Part shown: piece by piece, positions 26,046 through 34,966 of the stretch | How the letters are laid out: each line of letters opens with the position of its first letter | Numbering within the stretch: position 1 is the first letter of the stretch | Assembly: GCF_030824455.1 (NCBI RefSeq) | Contig: NZ_JAVBXR010000127.1 | Location: 1-47,278, forward strand | DNA: 47,278 nt | Direction: 5' to 3' | DNA from: Desulfobulbus sp. | GTDB lineage: Bacteria; Desulfobacterota; Desulfobulbia; Desulfobulbales; Desulfobulbaceae | Position numbers and translations under genes: made by a program | Notes under the pieces: model-generated | What the model was told of the DNA's origin: nothing | The model's database searches: none | The model's input: only the letters and a program-made list of their open reading frames with translations

Positions 26046-27161
26046 ATGACTCCACAGCCTTGCTTCACCCTTGACCGCAGCCAGCCGGAACAACTGACCG
26101 TCCGGCTCGACGGCGCCTGGACCCTGCACGCCGCGCCGCCTTCGCCTGCGGATCTGCTGGCCGCCCTTGCCTCCCCTGTGCGCAGCCTCGCCTTTGCCGC
26201 CGCCGCCCTGGACGACTGGGACACCCAACTGCTGATCTTCTTGAAAACAATTATTGCCGCCGCCCGCGCAGCCAACATCAGCGTCGATCTGGGCGGTTTG
26301 CCGCCCGGAGCGCAACGACTGCTGGCGCTGTCCGAAGCTGTTCCGGCCACCTCCACCTACGACAAAAGCGGACGCGAATTGCTGGTGACCCGCCTGGGTC
26401 GCCTCGTGCTTGACATTGCCGGCCAGGCGCGGGAAGTGGCGGCCTTTACCGGCGAAATCGTCCTTGCCTTTCTGACCCTGTTTTCCGGCAAACCGCCGTT
26501 CAAAACCCGGGATTTCTTTTATTTCGTGCAGAATTGCGGCATCGATTCGCTGCCGATCGTATCGTTGATTTCTGTGCTGGTGGGGGTGATCCTCTCGTTT
26601 GTCGGCGCGGTGCAACTGCAGATGTTCGGCGCCCAAATCTATGTGGCCAATCTGGTCGGACTGGGCATGGTGCTGGAGATGGGCGCGCTGATGAGCGGCG
26701 TGATTATCGCCGGCAGAATCGGCGCGGCCTATGCGGCGCAACTGGGCACCATGCAGGTCAACGAAGAGATCGACGCCCTGCGCACCATGGGCATCTCGCC
26801 GGTGGGCTTTCTCGTCCTTCCGCGGATGCTGGCCCTGATGCTGATGCTGCCCTTGCTCTGCATCTACGCCGACATCATGGGCATTCTGGGCGGCTCGGTC
26901 ATCGGCGTCACCATGCTGGACCTGTCGCTGGTCGAATACCTGGAACAGACGCGCAAAACCCTCCACCTCAGCCAGTGCGGCCAGGGTTTGTTCAAAAGTT
27001 CGGTCTTCGGGGTGCTGATCGGTTTTGCCGGTTGTCTGCGCGGCATGCAGTGCGGCCGCAGCGCCCTGGCGGTTGGCGAGGCCACCACCTCGGCGGTGGT
27101 CACCTCGATTGTCCTGATCGTGGTCTCGGACTCGATCATCACCTTTTTCCTGTACCGGTAA
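26046..27161 (+). CDS. MlaE-type lipid transport permease with N-terminal STAS (MlaB-like) domain
   Basis: The 371-residue protein has a soluble STAS-like domain at ~1-105 and an MlaE permease at ~120-371. The permease shows the family blocks GAVQLQMFGAQIYVANLVGLGMV, ALMSGVIIAGRIGAAYAAQLGTM and QVNEEIDALRTMGI, with about five membrane helices. In E. coli the STAS protein MlaB is a separate subunit that stabilises the complex; here it is fused. The complex moves phospholipids between inner and outer membrane. The ATG at 26046 is taken as start. It lies 7 bp before the ATPase gene. Confidence 0.9.
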   Translation: MTPQPCFTLDRSQPEQLTVRLDGAWTLHAAPPSPADLLAALASPVRSLAFAAAALDDWDTQLLIFLKTIIAAARAANISVDLGGLPPGAQRLLALSEAVPATSTYDKSGRELLVTRLGRLVLDIAGQAREVAAFTGEIVLAFLTLFSGKPPFKTRDFFYFVQNCGIDSLPIVSLISVLVGVILSFVGAVQLQMFGAQIYVANLVGLGMVLEMGALMSGVIIAGRIGAAYAAQLGTMQVNEEIDALRTMGISPVGFLVLPRMLALMLMLPLLCIYADIMGILGGSVIGVTMLDLSLVEYLEQTRKTLHLSQCGQGLFKSSVFGVLIGFAGCLRGMQCGRSALAVGEATTSAVVTSIVLIVVSDSIITFFLYR

Positions 27162-27168
27162 AGCGGCA

Positions 27169-27948
27169 ATGACCACGGATCCTGTCCCGGTCATCGCCGT
27201 CAAAGGGCTGACCATGGCCTACGGCAGCTTTGTGCTGCAGCGGGACATTAATTTCACCATCGCGCGCGGCGACATCTTTGTGATCATGGGCGGTTCCGGC
27301 TGCGGCAAATCCACTCTGCTGCGCCACATGATCGGCCTCAAACCGCCGGCGGCCGGTTCGGTCTGGTTTGGCGAGGAAAACTTCTGGGAGCTGAGCGAGG
27401 AAGACCGCGCCGGGATCGTGCGCCGGGCGGGCGTGCTGTATCAGTCCGGCGCCCTGTGGAGCTCGATGACGCTGGCGGAAAACGTGGCCCTGCCGCTCCA
27501 GCACTACACCAATCTCACCCCTGCGGTGATCGCCGAACTGGTGACCTTCAAGCTCTCCCTGGTCGGCCTGGCCGGTTTCGAGGAGTTTTACCCGGCGCAG
27601 CTCTCCGGCGGCATGCGCAAGCGGGCCGCCCTGGCGCGGGCGATTGCATTGGACCCGGATTTTCTCTTTTTCGACGAACCCTCGGCCGGACTGGACCCGA
27701 TCAGCGCCCGCAATCTCGATGAATTGATCATGGAACTGCGCGAGAGCCTCGGGGCCACAGTGGTGATCGTCACCCACGAACTGGCCTCGATTTACGCCAT
27801 CGCCACCAACTCGGTCTTCCTCGACAGCGAGACCAAAACCATGTTGGCCACGGGCAACCCCACGACCCTGCTGCGGGAATGCCAAGACCCGACAGTGCTC
27901 AATTTTCTCACCCGGGGCACCGGGAAACGGGAGGTTCGAACGGTTTGA
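27169..27948 (+). CDS. MlaF-type ABC ATPase
   Basis: The 259-residue ATPase has Walker A GGSGCGKST (~residues 43-51), signature LSGGMRKRAALARAIALDP, Walker B FLFFDEPSAGLDP and an H-loop in VIVTHEL. The signature variant LSGGM is typical for the Mla/Ttg2A group. It powers the MlaE permease. The end overlaps the mlaD-like gene in a TTGA, so the operon is translationally coupled. Confidence 0.92.
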   Translation: MTTDPVPVIAVKGLTMAYGSFVLQRDINFTIARGDIFVIMGGSGCGKSTLLRHMIGLKPPAAGSVWFGEENFWELSEEDRAGIVRRAGVLYQSGALWSSMTLAENVALPLQHYTNLTPAVIAELVTFKLSLVGLAGFEEFYPAQLSGGMRKRAALARAIALDPDFLFFDEPSAGLDPISARNLDELIMELRESLGATVVIVTHELASIYAIATNSVFLDSETKTMLATGNPTTLLRECQDPTVLNFLTRGTGKREVRTV

Positions 27949-28955
27949 GCAAGAAAGCCAATCCCACCCTGGTCGGCGGCTTTGTCCTCGCGGCCCTGGT
28001 CCTGATCATCGCCGCGGTGGTCGTTCTGGGCGATTTCCAGCTCAAGGACAACAAATTCCGTTGCGTCGCCTATTTCACCGGTTCGCTCTACGGCCTCGAC
28101 ATCGGCGCGCCGGTAACCTTCCGCGGCGTGACCATCGGTCGGGTCAGCCAGGTCCGGATCAATTACGACCAGCAGGAGAACAATTACATCATCCCGGTGG
28201 CCATCGACATCGAGCAAACGCCGCAACTGGCGGACAATATCACTGAAAACGCCACCCCCGAAACGCTCCGCGCCATGCTTGCCCAGATGATCGCCCAAGG
28301 TCTGCGGGCGCAACTCAAGGTCACCAGTCTCCTCACCGGCAAGCTCTACATCGAACTCGCCCTGCATCCAGGCAGCGATGCGCCCCTGCGCAACAAGGAC
28401 GCCAGCCTGGTGGAAATTCCCACCCTGCCCTCGGGCCTGGAACAGATCACCCAAAAACTGGAAAGCCTGCCGCTGAGCGAGATTCTCAATAAAACCGCCG
28501 CCGCTCTCGACGGCATCAACAGCATCATCAACTCCAAGGAAACCCGGCACGGCCTGGAATCGCTGGACGCAACCCTGGACCGGCTCAATTCCATTCTGGG
28601 ACGCGCCGACGCCGAATTTCCGGCGCTGGCCGCCGAACTCAAGAAGGGCTTGACCAATTTCGCCGCCCTCTCGGCCACAGCCGACGTCTTTCTCCGCACC
28701 GCAGACAAGGAAATGCCCGAAATGAGCGCGGAGTTCAAACGTCTGCTGACCGGGCTCAACGCCACCGCCGGCTCCCTGACAAAAACCTTGAACAATATCG
28801 AACAAATGACCGCAAAAGACTCGACCCTTTCCTATCAGGTGGCCGCCTCCATGCGGGAAATTGAACGGGCAGCCGCCTCCATTAGACAACTCACCGATTA
28901 CCTGCAACAAAACCCCAACGCACTGCTCTTTGGCCAGGGCGAGGACGCGCCATGA
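27945..28955 (+). CDS. MlaD-type MCE-domain protein with long helical C-terminus
   Basis: The 336-residue protein has one N-terminal membrane helix (~8-28), an MCE domain (~35-125; YFTGSLYGLDIGAPVTFRGVTIGRV) and a long helical tail (~145-330) with coiled-coil character. Its length resembles the PqiB/LetB-like or actinobacterial type more than E. coli MlaD (183 residues). MCE proteins form hexameric rings or tubes that carry lipids through the periplasm; the long tail may span more of it. It starts at a TTG with GGGAGG upstream, inside the ATPase stop. The 3' end overlaps the lipoprotein gene (ATGA). Confidence 0.9.
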   Translation: MSKKANPTLVGGFVLAALVLIIAAVVVLGDFQLKDNKFRCVAYFTGSLYGLDIGAPVTFRGVTIGRVSQVRINYDQQENNYIIPVAIDIEQTPQLADNITENATPETLRAMLAQMIAQGLRAQLKVTSLLTGKLYIELALHPGSDAPLRNKDASLVEIPTLPSGLEQITQKLESLPLSEILNKTAAALDGINSIINSKETRHGLESLDATLDRLNSILGRADAEFPALAAELKKGLTNFAALSATADVFLRTADKEMPEMSAEFKRLLTGLNATAGSLTKTLNNIEQMTAKDSTLSYQVAASMREIERAAASIRQLTDYLQQNPNALLFGQGEDAP

Positions 28956-29593
28956 ACGCCTGCCGATTCCGATTTTTCCTGCGCCGACTGTGGTTGCCGT
29001 TGGCCTGCGCGCTTCTGCTCGGCGGTTGCCTGGCCACCACGACCACCAACACCCTCTACGCACTGCAACCCATCCGTCAGCAACCGCTCGGCCGCGAATT
29101 CAGCAATTTCGAGGAGATTATCCTGCTCATGCCGGTGCAACTGGCGCCGCATCTCCAGGGACGGGGTCTGATCAGCCAACAAGCCTCGGGTGAGGCCCGC
29201 GCCTCGGCCACCCACCTCTGGGCCGGCCCACTTGAGCAACAGATCGCGCAGCAAATGGTCGCCAACCTCAAGGATGCGCTGGCCACCGACAATGTTGCCG
29301 CCTACCCCGGCCCGCGCTTTGGCGCCGTTCGTTATCAGCTGGAAATCGAGATGAACGAATTCAGCGGCAACGGCCAATCCTTCACCACCACCGCCGTGTA
29401 TACGCTCAGTGACGCCGCCGACAAGACCATCCTAACGCGAAAGACATTTCGCCAGACGCGGCCCATCGACAAACCCGCCTATTCCGGCTATGTTGCAAGC
29501 GCTTCAGAGGCCATTGCCGATTTGAGCACGGAGGCGGCCACGGCCTTGCTGGCTGCCCGTCGCTCGCAACCCGCACCCCCGAAACGCCCATGA
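28952..29593 (+). CDS. ABC transport auxiliary lipoprotein (PqiC-like)
   Basis: The 213-residue protein has a lipoprotein signal (LACALLLGGC, lipid-attached C at ~27), then a domain resembling the PqiC/ABC-type auxiliary lipoproteins (YALQPI near the N-terminus, an IILLMPVQLAPHLQGRGLI strand and a VRYQLEIEMNEF strand). In Pqi and Mce-type systems this lipoprotein sits in the outer membrane and receives the lipid tunnel. It overlaps both neighbours by 4 bp (ATGA), so the gene is tightly coupled to mlaD. Confidence 0.8.
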   Translation: MNACRFRFFLRRLWLPLACALLLGGCLATTTTNTLYALQPIRQQPLGREFSNFEEIILLMPVQLAPHLQGRGLISQQASGEARASATHLWAGPLEQQIAQQMVANLKDALATDNVAAYPGPRFGAVRYQLEIEMNEFSGNGQSFTTTAVYTLSDAADKTILTRKTFRQTRPIDKPAYSGYVASASEAIADLSTEAATALLAARRSQPAPPKRP

Positions 29594-30072
29594 ACATTAA
29601 TCGCCTTGCCCTGTTCGCGGTCGCCCTGCTCGCCCTTGCCCGTCCTGTAAGCGCCGAGGCGCTGACCAAGTGGCTCGACCAGACCGTCTATGTCCCCATT
29701 TATTCGCACATTTACGCCGACGACCGCTACCGAGACACCCCTTTTCTGCTCACCGCCACCCTCAGCATCCGCAACACCGATCCCGCCAAGCCGTTCACCT
29801 TGAAGAGCGTCAGCTATTACGACTCCAAGGGCGCGTTGCTGCAACAGTATCAGGACAAGCCGGTGGTGATTGAACCGCTTGGCTCCACCCGCTACATTGT
29901 TCCGGAATCGGAATCCAAGGGAGGTTCCGGCGCCAAGTTCCTGGTGGAATGGGAGGCCGAATCGGCTGTTGTTGAACCGATCATCGAATCGGTGATGATC
30001 GGCACCAAAATGCAGCAGGGCATTTCGTTTATCTCCACCGGCCGGGTGATCAAGGGAACCCCGGCCCGCTAA
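29590..30072 (+). CDS. DUF3124 periplasmic protein
   Basis: The 160-residue protein has a signal peptide (~1-22, cut near VSA-EAL). Its mature part matches the DUF3124 family: VYVPIYSHIYADDRYRDTPF, ATLSIRNTDPAKPFTLKSV, YYDSKGALLQQY, FLVEWEAESAVVEPIIESVMIG. The fold looks all-beta, with no catalytic residues recognisable. The function is not known. It overlaps the lipoprotein gene by 4 bp (ATGA), so it may belong to the lipid transport unit. Confidence 0.8.
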   Translation: MNINRLALFAVALLALARPVSAEALTKWLDQTVYVPIYSHIYADDRYRDTPFLLTATLSIRNTDPAKPFTLKSVSYYDSKGALLQQYQDKPVVIEPLGSTRYIVPESESKGGSGAKFLVEWEAESAVVEPIIESVMIGTKMQQGISFISTGRVIKGTPAR

Positions 30073-30147
30073 AAAAGCACGCGTCTCCCCATGCGCAATC
30101 CGCTCATCCAAACCGGCTTTGTCCGCGTCCGTCGTCAAGGAACGTCC

Positions 30148-30960
30148 ATGTCCCGCTTGTCTCGCCTCCTGCTTGTCTGTATCGTCGCGGTCGCCCTCAA
30201 CGGCTGCCACGCCGCCCGAACCAAGGGTTTGTTTGGTAAAATGATGGAGCCCGAACCGTTGCGGGTGGGGATCTCCGTCGACGCGCCGCCGCTGGCCCAC
30301 AAAAAGGACAACGCGGTCGTTGGCCTGGAGATGCAGTTTGCAACCGGCCTGGCCGCCTCGGTCGACCGAAAGCTGGAAGTGGTGACGGCGCCGCGACAGG
30401 ATCTGCCCCAGGCCCTGCTGGACAAAAAGGTGGACATCATCATGAACGGGATGAGCGTGGCCGAGGCTCACAAGCAGAAACTGGCCACCGCCAACCCCTA
30501 CATCATTTCAGGCCAAGTGGCCCTGGTGCATCTGGACGACTTCAAACAGTTCGGCAGCGGCACGCACAATCTCACCGATAAAAAGGTGCGGCTCGGCGTT
30601 GTCGACGGCAGCTCCGGCGACAACCTGATCAAAGGGCTCAACCCCAAAGGTGCAACCACCCGCTACCCCTCGGCGCCCGAGGCCTTGCGGGCCCTGATCA
30701 CCGACCGCATCGACGTCTTTGTTTTTGACCTGCCCGCCAACTTCTACTACGCCTCCCTCTTCGTCGACAAGGGGCTGACCCCCGGCGTCACCCCCCTCAC
30801 CCGCGAACCGCTGGCCTGGGCCGTCCGCCCGGACGACGCCAAAATGCGCGACGCGGCCAACGCCTACCTGGCCGGCATCGAAAAAAGCGGCGAGCTGCAG
30901 AAAATGCTCGAACGCGCGATCCCCTTCTACCGCAACACGGCGTATAGCCCGAAGCTGTGA
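30148..30960 (+). CDS. Lipoprotein solute-binding protein (amino-acid ABC type), orphan
   Basis: The 270-residue protein has a lipobox (VAVALNGC, lipid on C~20) and a periplasmic binding fold of the SBP_bac_3 family: LRVGISVDAPPLAHK, GLEMQFATGLAASVDRKLEVV, VDIIMNGMSVAEAHKQKLATANPY. No permease or ATPase for amino acids is in the window. It may be an orphan receptor or transport component. The ATG at 30148 with AAGGAA upstream places the lipobox correctly. It lies 75 bp after the DUF3124 gene, probably the last gene of the run. Confidence 0.8.
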   Translation: MSRLSRLLLVCIVAVALNGCHAARTKGLFGKMMEPEPLRVGISVDAPPLAHKKDNAVVGLEMQFATGLAASVDRKLEVVTAPRQDLPQALLDKKVDIIMNGMSVAEAHKQKLATANPYIISGQVALVHLDDFKQFGSGTHNLTDKKVRLGVVDGSSGDNLIKGLNPKGATTRYPSAPEALRALITDRIDVFVFDLPANFYYASLFVDKGLTPGVTPLTREPLAWAVRPDDAKMRDAANAYLAGIEKSGELQKMLERAIPFYRNTAYSPKL

Positions 30961-31332
30961 CGGCCGTCCTGTGGAGGCGCGCCGACCATTGGCCCGATTC
31001 TCCACCAGACCAAGACGCCCATTTTCCTTTGCCCGCAGTCTTCTGTCAGCGTCCTGTTGCTTCAACCCAGTTTGCCAAGCGCAATGCTCACGCATTCAAC
31101 TTCACGAACAGTATTGGCAACCAGCGTCAACCCTCCACTGCGCGCGTGCCCGGCAACAAGGCAGGCGCGCAGTCGAACCGCGTAATGAAATAATCCTGCC
31201 GCCGGATCAATCTGGTTGATTCAGTGTGAATTATCGAAACATTGATTGAACTGGCCCGAGAGATTCACCCGGTTGACGCACCAAACGATGCGCTCAATCT
31301 GGTGAAGGACTCGTCTTTTGCGGCTCGCGTCT
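30961..31332. other. Gene-free convergent spacer (~370 bp)
   Basis: Lies between two convergent transcription units (solute-binding protein on plus, ABC exporter on minus). I see only a weak 5 bp stem (ATCAA-TCTGG-TTGAT near 31206) and no typical terminator, gene or repeat. The short frames here are not protein-like. Confidence 0.5.
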
Positions 31333-33180
31333 TCAGGCGGAGTCCGCCTGCTCTTCCCGGGAAAGCGTTTCCCCCGCAAGCTGATCATCCATCCGCACAT
31401 CCAACCGCACCAGCGCCCGGTACAGACTCTCCCGCCCCATCAGCTCGTCGTGGCTGCCCTGCTCGACAATCCGGCCCTGATCCATGACGATGATCCGGTC
31501 GACCCGGCGGATGGTGGACAGCCGGTGGGCGATCACCAGCGAGGTGCGGCCGCGAAAACCGGTGGATATCGCCTCTTCCAGCAAATTCTCCGATTCGGTG
31601 TCAATCGAGGCGGTGGCCTCGTCCAGCACCAGAATGGCCGGATTGCGGTAGAGGGCGCGGACAAAGGAAAGCAGTTGCTTCTCGCCCAAGCTGAGGTTGA
31701 GCGCGCCTTCGCCGATGCGGGTGTCCAGCCCCTGGGGGAGACGGTCGATGAAGGGCTGCAGGCCGGTCTGGGTGAGGATGTCGGCAAGCCGCGCCTCGTC
31801 CGGCGGCTGATCCAGGATCATGTTGGCCCGCACGGTGTCAGGCATGATGAAGATGTCCTGCATGATAATCCCAACCCGCTGGCGCAAGGCCGCAAGCGGC
31901 AGATCGCGCACGTCGCGGCCGTCGATCAGAACCTGCCCCTGCACTGGATCGTAAAACCGGACCAGGAGCGAAATCAGGGTTGATTTGCCGGCCCCGGTGG
32001 CCCCGACCAGGGCGACCGTCTCGCCGGAGGCGATGGTCAGGTTGATGTCAGTGAGGATCGGCTGATCCTGCTGGTAAGCAAAATGAACCCCGCGAAATTC
32101 GATCGAACCGGTCAGGGGAACGGCTGCGGCCGTCGTCTCGGGCGCCGGCGCCTGCATGGCGGAGCGGGCGTCCAGGGTCTGAAAGATGCGTTCCGCCGAG
32201 GCCATGGCCGACTGGACAATCGAATACTTCTGGGACAGCTCGCGCAGGGGCTGAAAAAAGAGCCGCATGTAGGAGATAAAGGCCGCCAGCTCGCCAATGG
32301 TCAGGTGGCGACGGATCACCTCGCCGCCGCCGTACCAGATGATCAGGGCAATGGCCGCCGAGCCCATCAGCTCGGTCAGCGGCATGAAGGCGCCAAAGAC
32401 GCGGATCTGGCCAAAGGAGCGTACCAAATATTCCTGGGTCAGGCCACAGTGGGTCTGGCTGCTCCGGCCCTGACCGCCAAAGCTCTGGATAACCCCGACG
32501 CCGGCCAGGGACTCGGCGAGGAAGCTGTTGATTTTCGACATCTGCGAGCGGATGGCGCGGAATTTCTCGCGGGCAAAGCGGGAAAAAACCACGGTCACCA
32601 CCACGGCCAGGGGGATGAAGACCGCCATCACCAGGGCCAGTCGCCCGTTCATCATGGCCAGAAACCAGAAGATGCCCGCCAGTTTGAGGCCGTCGTTGAA
32701 CAGGGTGACCATCACCGAGGTGAACATCTCGTACATGTTCTGGATGTCGTTGGTCAGGCGGGTAACCAGCCGACCGGCGGGCTGGCTGTGGAAATAGCTG
32801 AGATCCAGGGTCAGGACATGGGCAAACAGGTGCTGCCGCAACCGCTGCATAATCGATTGGCCAATCCATTCCAGCAGTACCACCTGGGCGAAGGTGGCGG
32901 CAAAAACAACGCCGACCAGCAGGCCGTAGTACAGCGCGGTTTGTCCCAGACCAGCAATCCGCGCCGCATGGTCGAGGCTGTCGGCAACGATGTAGTGGTC
33001 GATCCCCAGTTGCATCAGCCGGGGCAGGCCAAGGGTGGCGGCGGTGACGACCAGGGAGAGCGCCACCGCGCCGCCCATGCCCAGCACATGGCCCCGGCAG
33101 TAGACCAGGAGCCGCCGCCAGATGTGGGCGTCGCCGAACGAGCCGACCTGGCCCTCTTCTGAATAGCCGAAATTATGCAT
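31333..33180 (-). CDS. Half-size ABC exporter, catalytic partner (MdlB-like)
   Basis: The 615-residue protein has an N-terminal six-helix exporter domain (~25-325) and an ATPase domain (~360-595). Walker A is VGATGAGKST and Walker B ILVLDEATASID, with the catalytic glutamate present. The signature is degenerate: LSLGE in place of LSGGQ. Together with the upstream partner this is the arrangement of heterodimeric exporters such as MdlAB and TM287/288. The substrate is unknown (lipids, peptides and drugs are known for the family). The start at 33180 overlaps the partner's end by 8 bp; the longer frame is not homologous. Confidence 0.9.
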   Translation of the reverse strand: MHNFGYSEEGQVGSFGDAHIWRRLLVYCRGHVLGMGGAVALSLVVTAATLGLPRLMQLGIDHYIVADSLDHAARIAGLGQTALYYGLLVGVVFAATFAQVVLLEWIGQSIMQRLRQHLFAHVLTLDLSYFHSQPAGRLVTRLTNDIQNMYEMFTSVMVTLFNDGLKLAGIFWFLAMMNGRLALVMAVFIPLAVVVTVVFSRFAREKFRAIRSQMSKINSFLAESLAGVGVIQSFGGQGRSSQTHCGLTQEYLVRSFGQIRVFGAFMPLTELMGSAAIALIIWYGGGEVIRRHLTIGELAAFISYMRLFFQPLRELSQKYSIVQSAMASAERIFQTLDARSAMQAPAPETTAAAVPLTGSIEFRGVHFAYQQDQPILTDINLTIASGETVALVGATGAGKSTLISLLVRFYDPVQGQVLIDGRDVRDLPLAALRQRVGIIMQDIFIMPDTVRANMILDQPPDEARLADILTQTGLQPFIDRLPQGLDTRIGEGALNLSLGEKQLLSFVRALYRNPAILVLDEATASIDTESENLLEEAISTGFRGRTSLVIAHRLSTIRRVDRIIVMDQGRIVEQGSHDELMGRESLYRALVRLDVRMDDQLAGETLSREEQADSA

Positions 33181-34966
33181 GGCCCTGCTGTTTTTCCGCC
33201 ATGACGCGGTAAAAAGGGTTGGCCAGCAGGTGTTCGTGCCGGCCTTGGTCAACGATCCGGCCCTGATCGAGCAGGACGATCCGGTCGGCGTGGCGCAGCA
33301 CGTTGACCCGGTGGGAGACCAGCAGCACCGATTTGCCTCCCAGGCTGGACAAAATGCCCTGCAGCACCTGCTGTTCGGTTTCGACGTCAATGGCGGACAG
33401 GGCGTCGTCGATGATCAACAGCGGCCGGTCGCAGAGCAGCGCCCGCGCCAGGGCCAGCCGTTGCCGCTGGCCGCCGGAGAGCTTGACGCCGCGCTCGCCG
33501 ATGACCGACTGGTAGCCCTCGGAAAAGGTGCGGATGTCGCCGTCAATGGCCGCCGCCCTTGCTGCCGCCTCGATCTCGGCCAGGGTCGCCTCGGGCCTGC
33601 CAAAGGCGATGTTGGCGGCAATGGTGTCGGCAAAAACCACCGGCTCCTGGCCCACATAGGCGATGCAGCGGCGGATGTCGGCCTGGGAGAGCCGGTTGAC
33701 GTCCACACCCCGGAAAAAGAGCATGCCGTCGGCCACCGGATACATCCTGAGCAGCAGTTTGCACAGGGTGGACTTGCCCGAACCGGTGCGGCCGCTCAGC
33801 CCCATCAGACCGGGCGTGATGGCTAGGCTGACGTCGCTGAGCGCCGGACGAACGGCGCCCTGATAGCTGAAACTCAGCCCCCGGCAGACGTAGCTGGTGG
33901 TTGCCGCCTGCGGCAAAGGCTCGGTCGGGCCGATGTCGACCGCCGGTTGCTCCGAGAGCAGGCGGTGAATCCGACGCAGACTGGTGACGCCCCGCTGGGC
34001 GAGGTTGGCCACCCAACCCACCGCCATCATCGGCCAGATGAGCATGTAGAGGTAGCTGACAAAGGCGACGAACGAGCCAATGGTGATGCCGCCCTCGATC
34101 ACCAGTGCGCCGCCGTAATACAGCAGCAGCAGCATGCCGATGTTGCCCACCAGGGTGGAGATGGGAAAGAGCAGCCCCTGGATTGCCGCCACCTTGAGAT
34201 TGATCCGCACATAGGCCTCGCCCAGGGTCTGAAACCGCCCTTCCTGGAACCGCTCCAGGGTGTAGGCTTTGATCAGCCGGATCGACACCAGATTGGCGCG
34301 GGCAAATTCGGTGATCAGGGAAAACTGCTCCTGCACCAGGTTGAAACGGTGGTGAAGACGGCCGGAGAGGATGCGGGTGCAGACGATTAGCAACGGCATG
34401 GGCAACAGCGCAATCAGGGTCAGTTTGACGCTGATTGCCAGCATGAAGCCCAGAGCCGCAGACGACATCACCAGCGCGTCCACCGCCGCCACCAGCCCCA
34501 TGCCGCAGGCCATCTGGATGGTGGCCAGATCGTTGCTGGCGTGGGCCATGAGATCGCCGATGGTCCACTTCTCGAAAAACGGCTGGTCCATGCGCAGGAT
34601 GTGATCAAAGAGCCGGTCGCGCAGTTTTTTCTCCAGGATGCGGGAAAAGCCGATGATCAGATAGCGCCAGGTGAAACGGAGCGCCGCCACCGACAGCGCC
34701 ACCAGGCAGACGTACAGGCTCAACTCCAGCAACCGAGCCGATGTGGCGGTTCCGGCCGAGAGCGCGTCCACCGCCGACTTGACGAATCGGGGAATGATCA
34801 GCTGGAGGAAATCAACCACCACCAGGGCCACAAAACCGCAGGCCAGGCGCAGCCAATGGGTGCGGAAAATGGGCCGCAGGATGCGCAGCAGCGAACCGAT
34901 GCGGGCTTGGCTGCCGGCGTCGGCGGCAGGATGTCCGGCGTCAGGGCCGGCGGGAAAATCGCTCAT
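33173..34966 (-). CDS. Half-size ABC exporter, degenerate-site partner (MdlA-like)
   Basis: The 597-residue protein has an exporter membrane domain (~30-330) and an ATPase domain (~355-585). Walker A is GRTGSGKST (392-400) and the signature LSGGQ (496-500) is canonical. Walker B ends LLIIDD (D520-D521): Asp replaces the catalytic Glu, so its own site should hydrolyse ATP poorly. The canonical site is then built from this LSGGQ and the partner's Walker motifs. The ATG at 34966 overlaps the stop of the J-domain gene (ATGA) and the gene is followed by its partner with an 8 bp overlap. Confidence 0.9.
   Translation of the reverse strand: MSDFPAGPDAGHPAADAGSQARIGSLLRILRPIFRTHWLRLACGFVALVVVDFLQLIIPRFVKSAVDALSAGTATSARLLELSLYVCLVALSVAALRFTWRYLIIGFSRILEKKLRDRLFDHILRMDQPFFEKWTIGDLMAHASNDLATIQMACGMGLVAAVDALVMSSAALGFMLAISVKLTLIALLPMPLLIVCTRILSGRLHHRFNLVQEQFSLITEFARANLVSIRLIKAYTLERFQEGRFQTLGEAYVRINLKVAAIQGLLFPISTLVGNIGMLLLLYYGGALVIEGGITIGSFVAFVSYLYMLIWPMMAVGWVANLAQRGVTSLRRIHRLLSEQPAVDIGPTEPLPQAATTSYVCRGLSFSYQGAVRPALSDVSLAITPGLMGLSGRTGSGKSTLCKLLLRMYPVADGMLFFRGVDVNRLSQADIRRCIAYVGQEPVVFADTIAANIAFGRPEATLAEIEAAARAAAIDGDIRTFSEGYQSVIGERGVKLSGGQRQRLALARALLCDRPLLIIDDALSAIDVETEQQVLQGILSSLGGKSVLLVSHRVNVLRHADRIVLLDQGRIVDQGRHEHLLANPFYRVMAEKQQGHA

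Noticed and set aside
25902..27215. A 437-codon minus-strand open frame opposite the mlaE-like gene
   Set aside because: The plus-strand product is a clear MlaE-type permease. The minus reading is a Q/H/D/G-rich low-complexity string.
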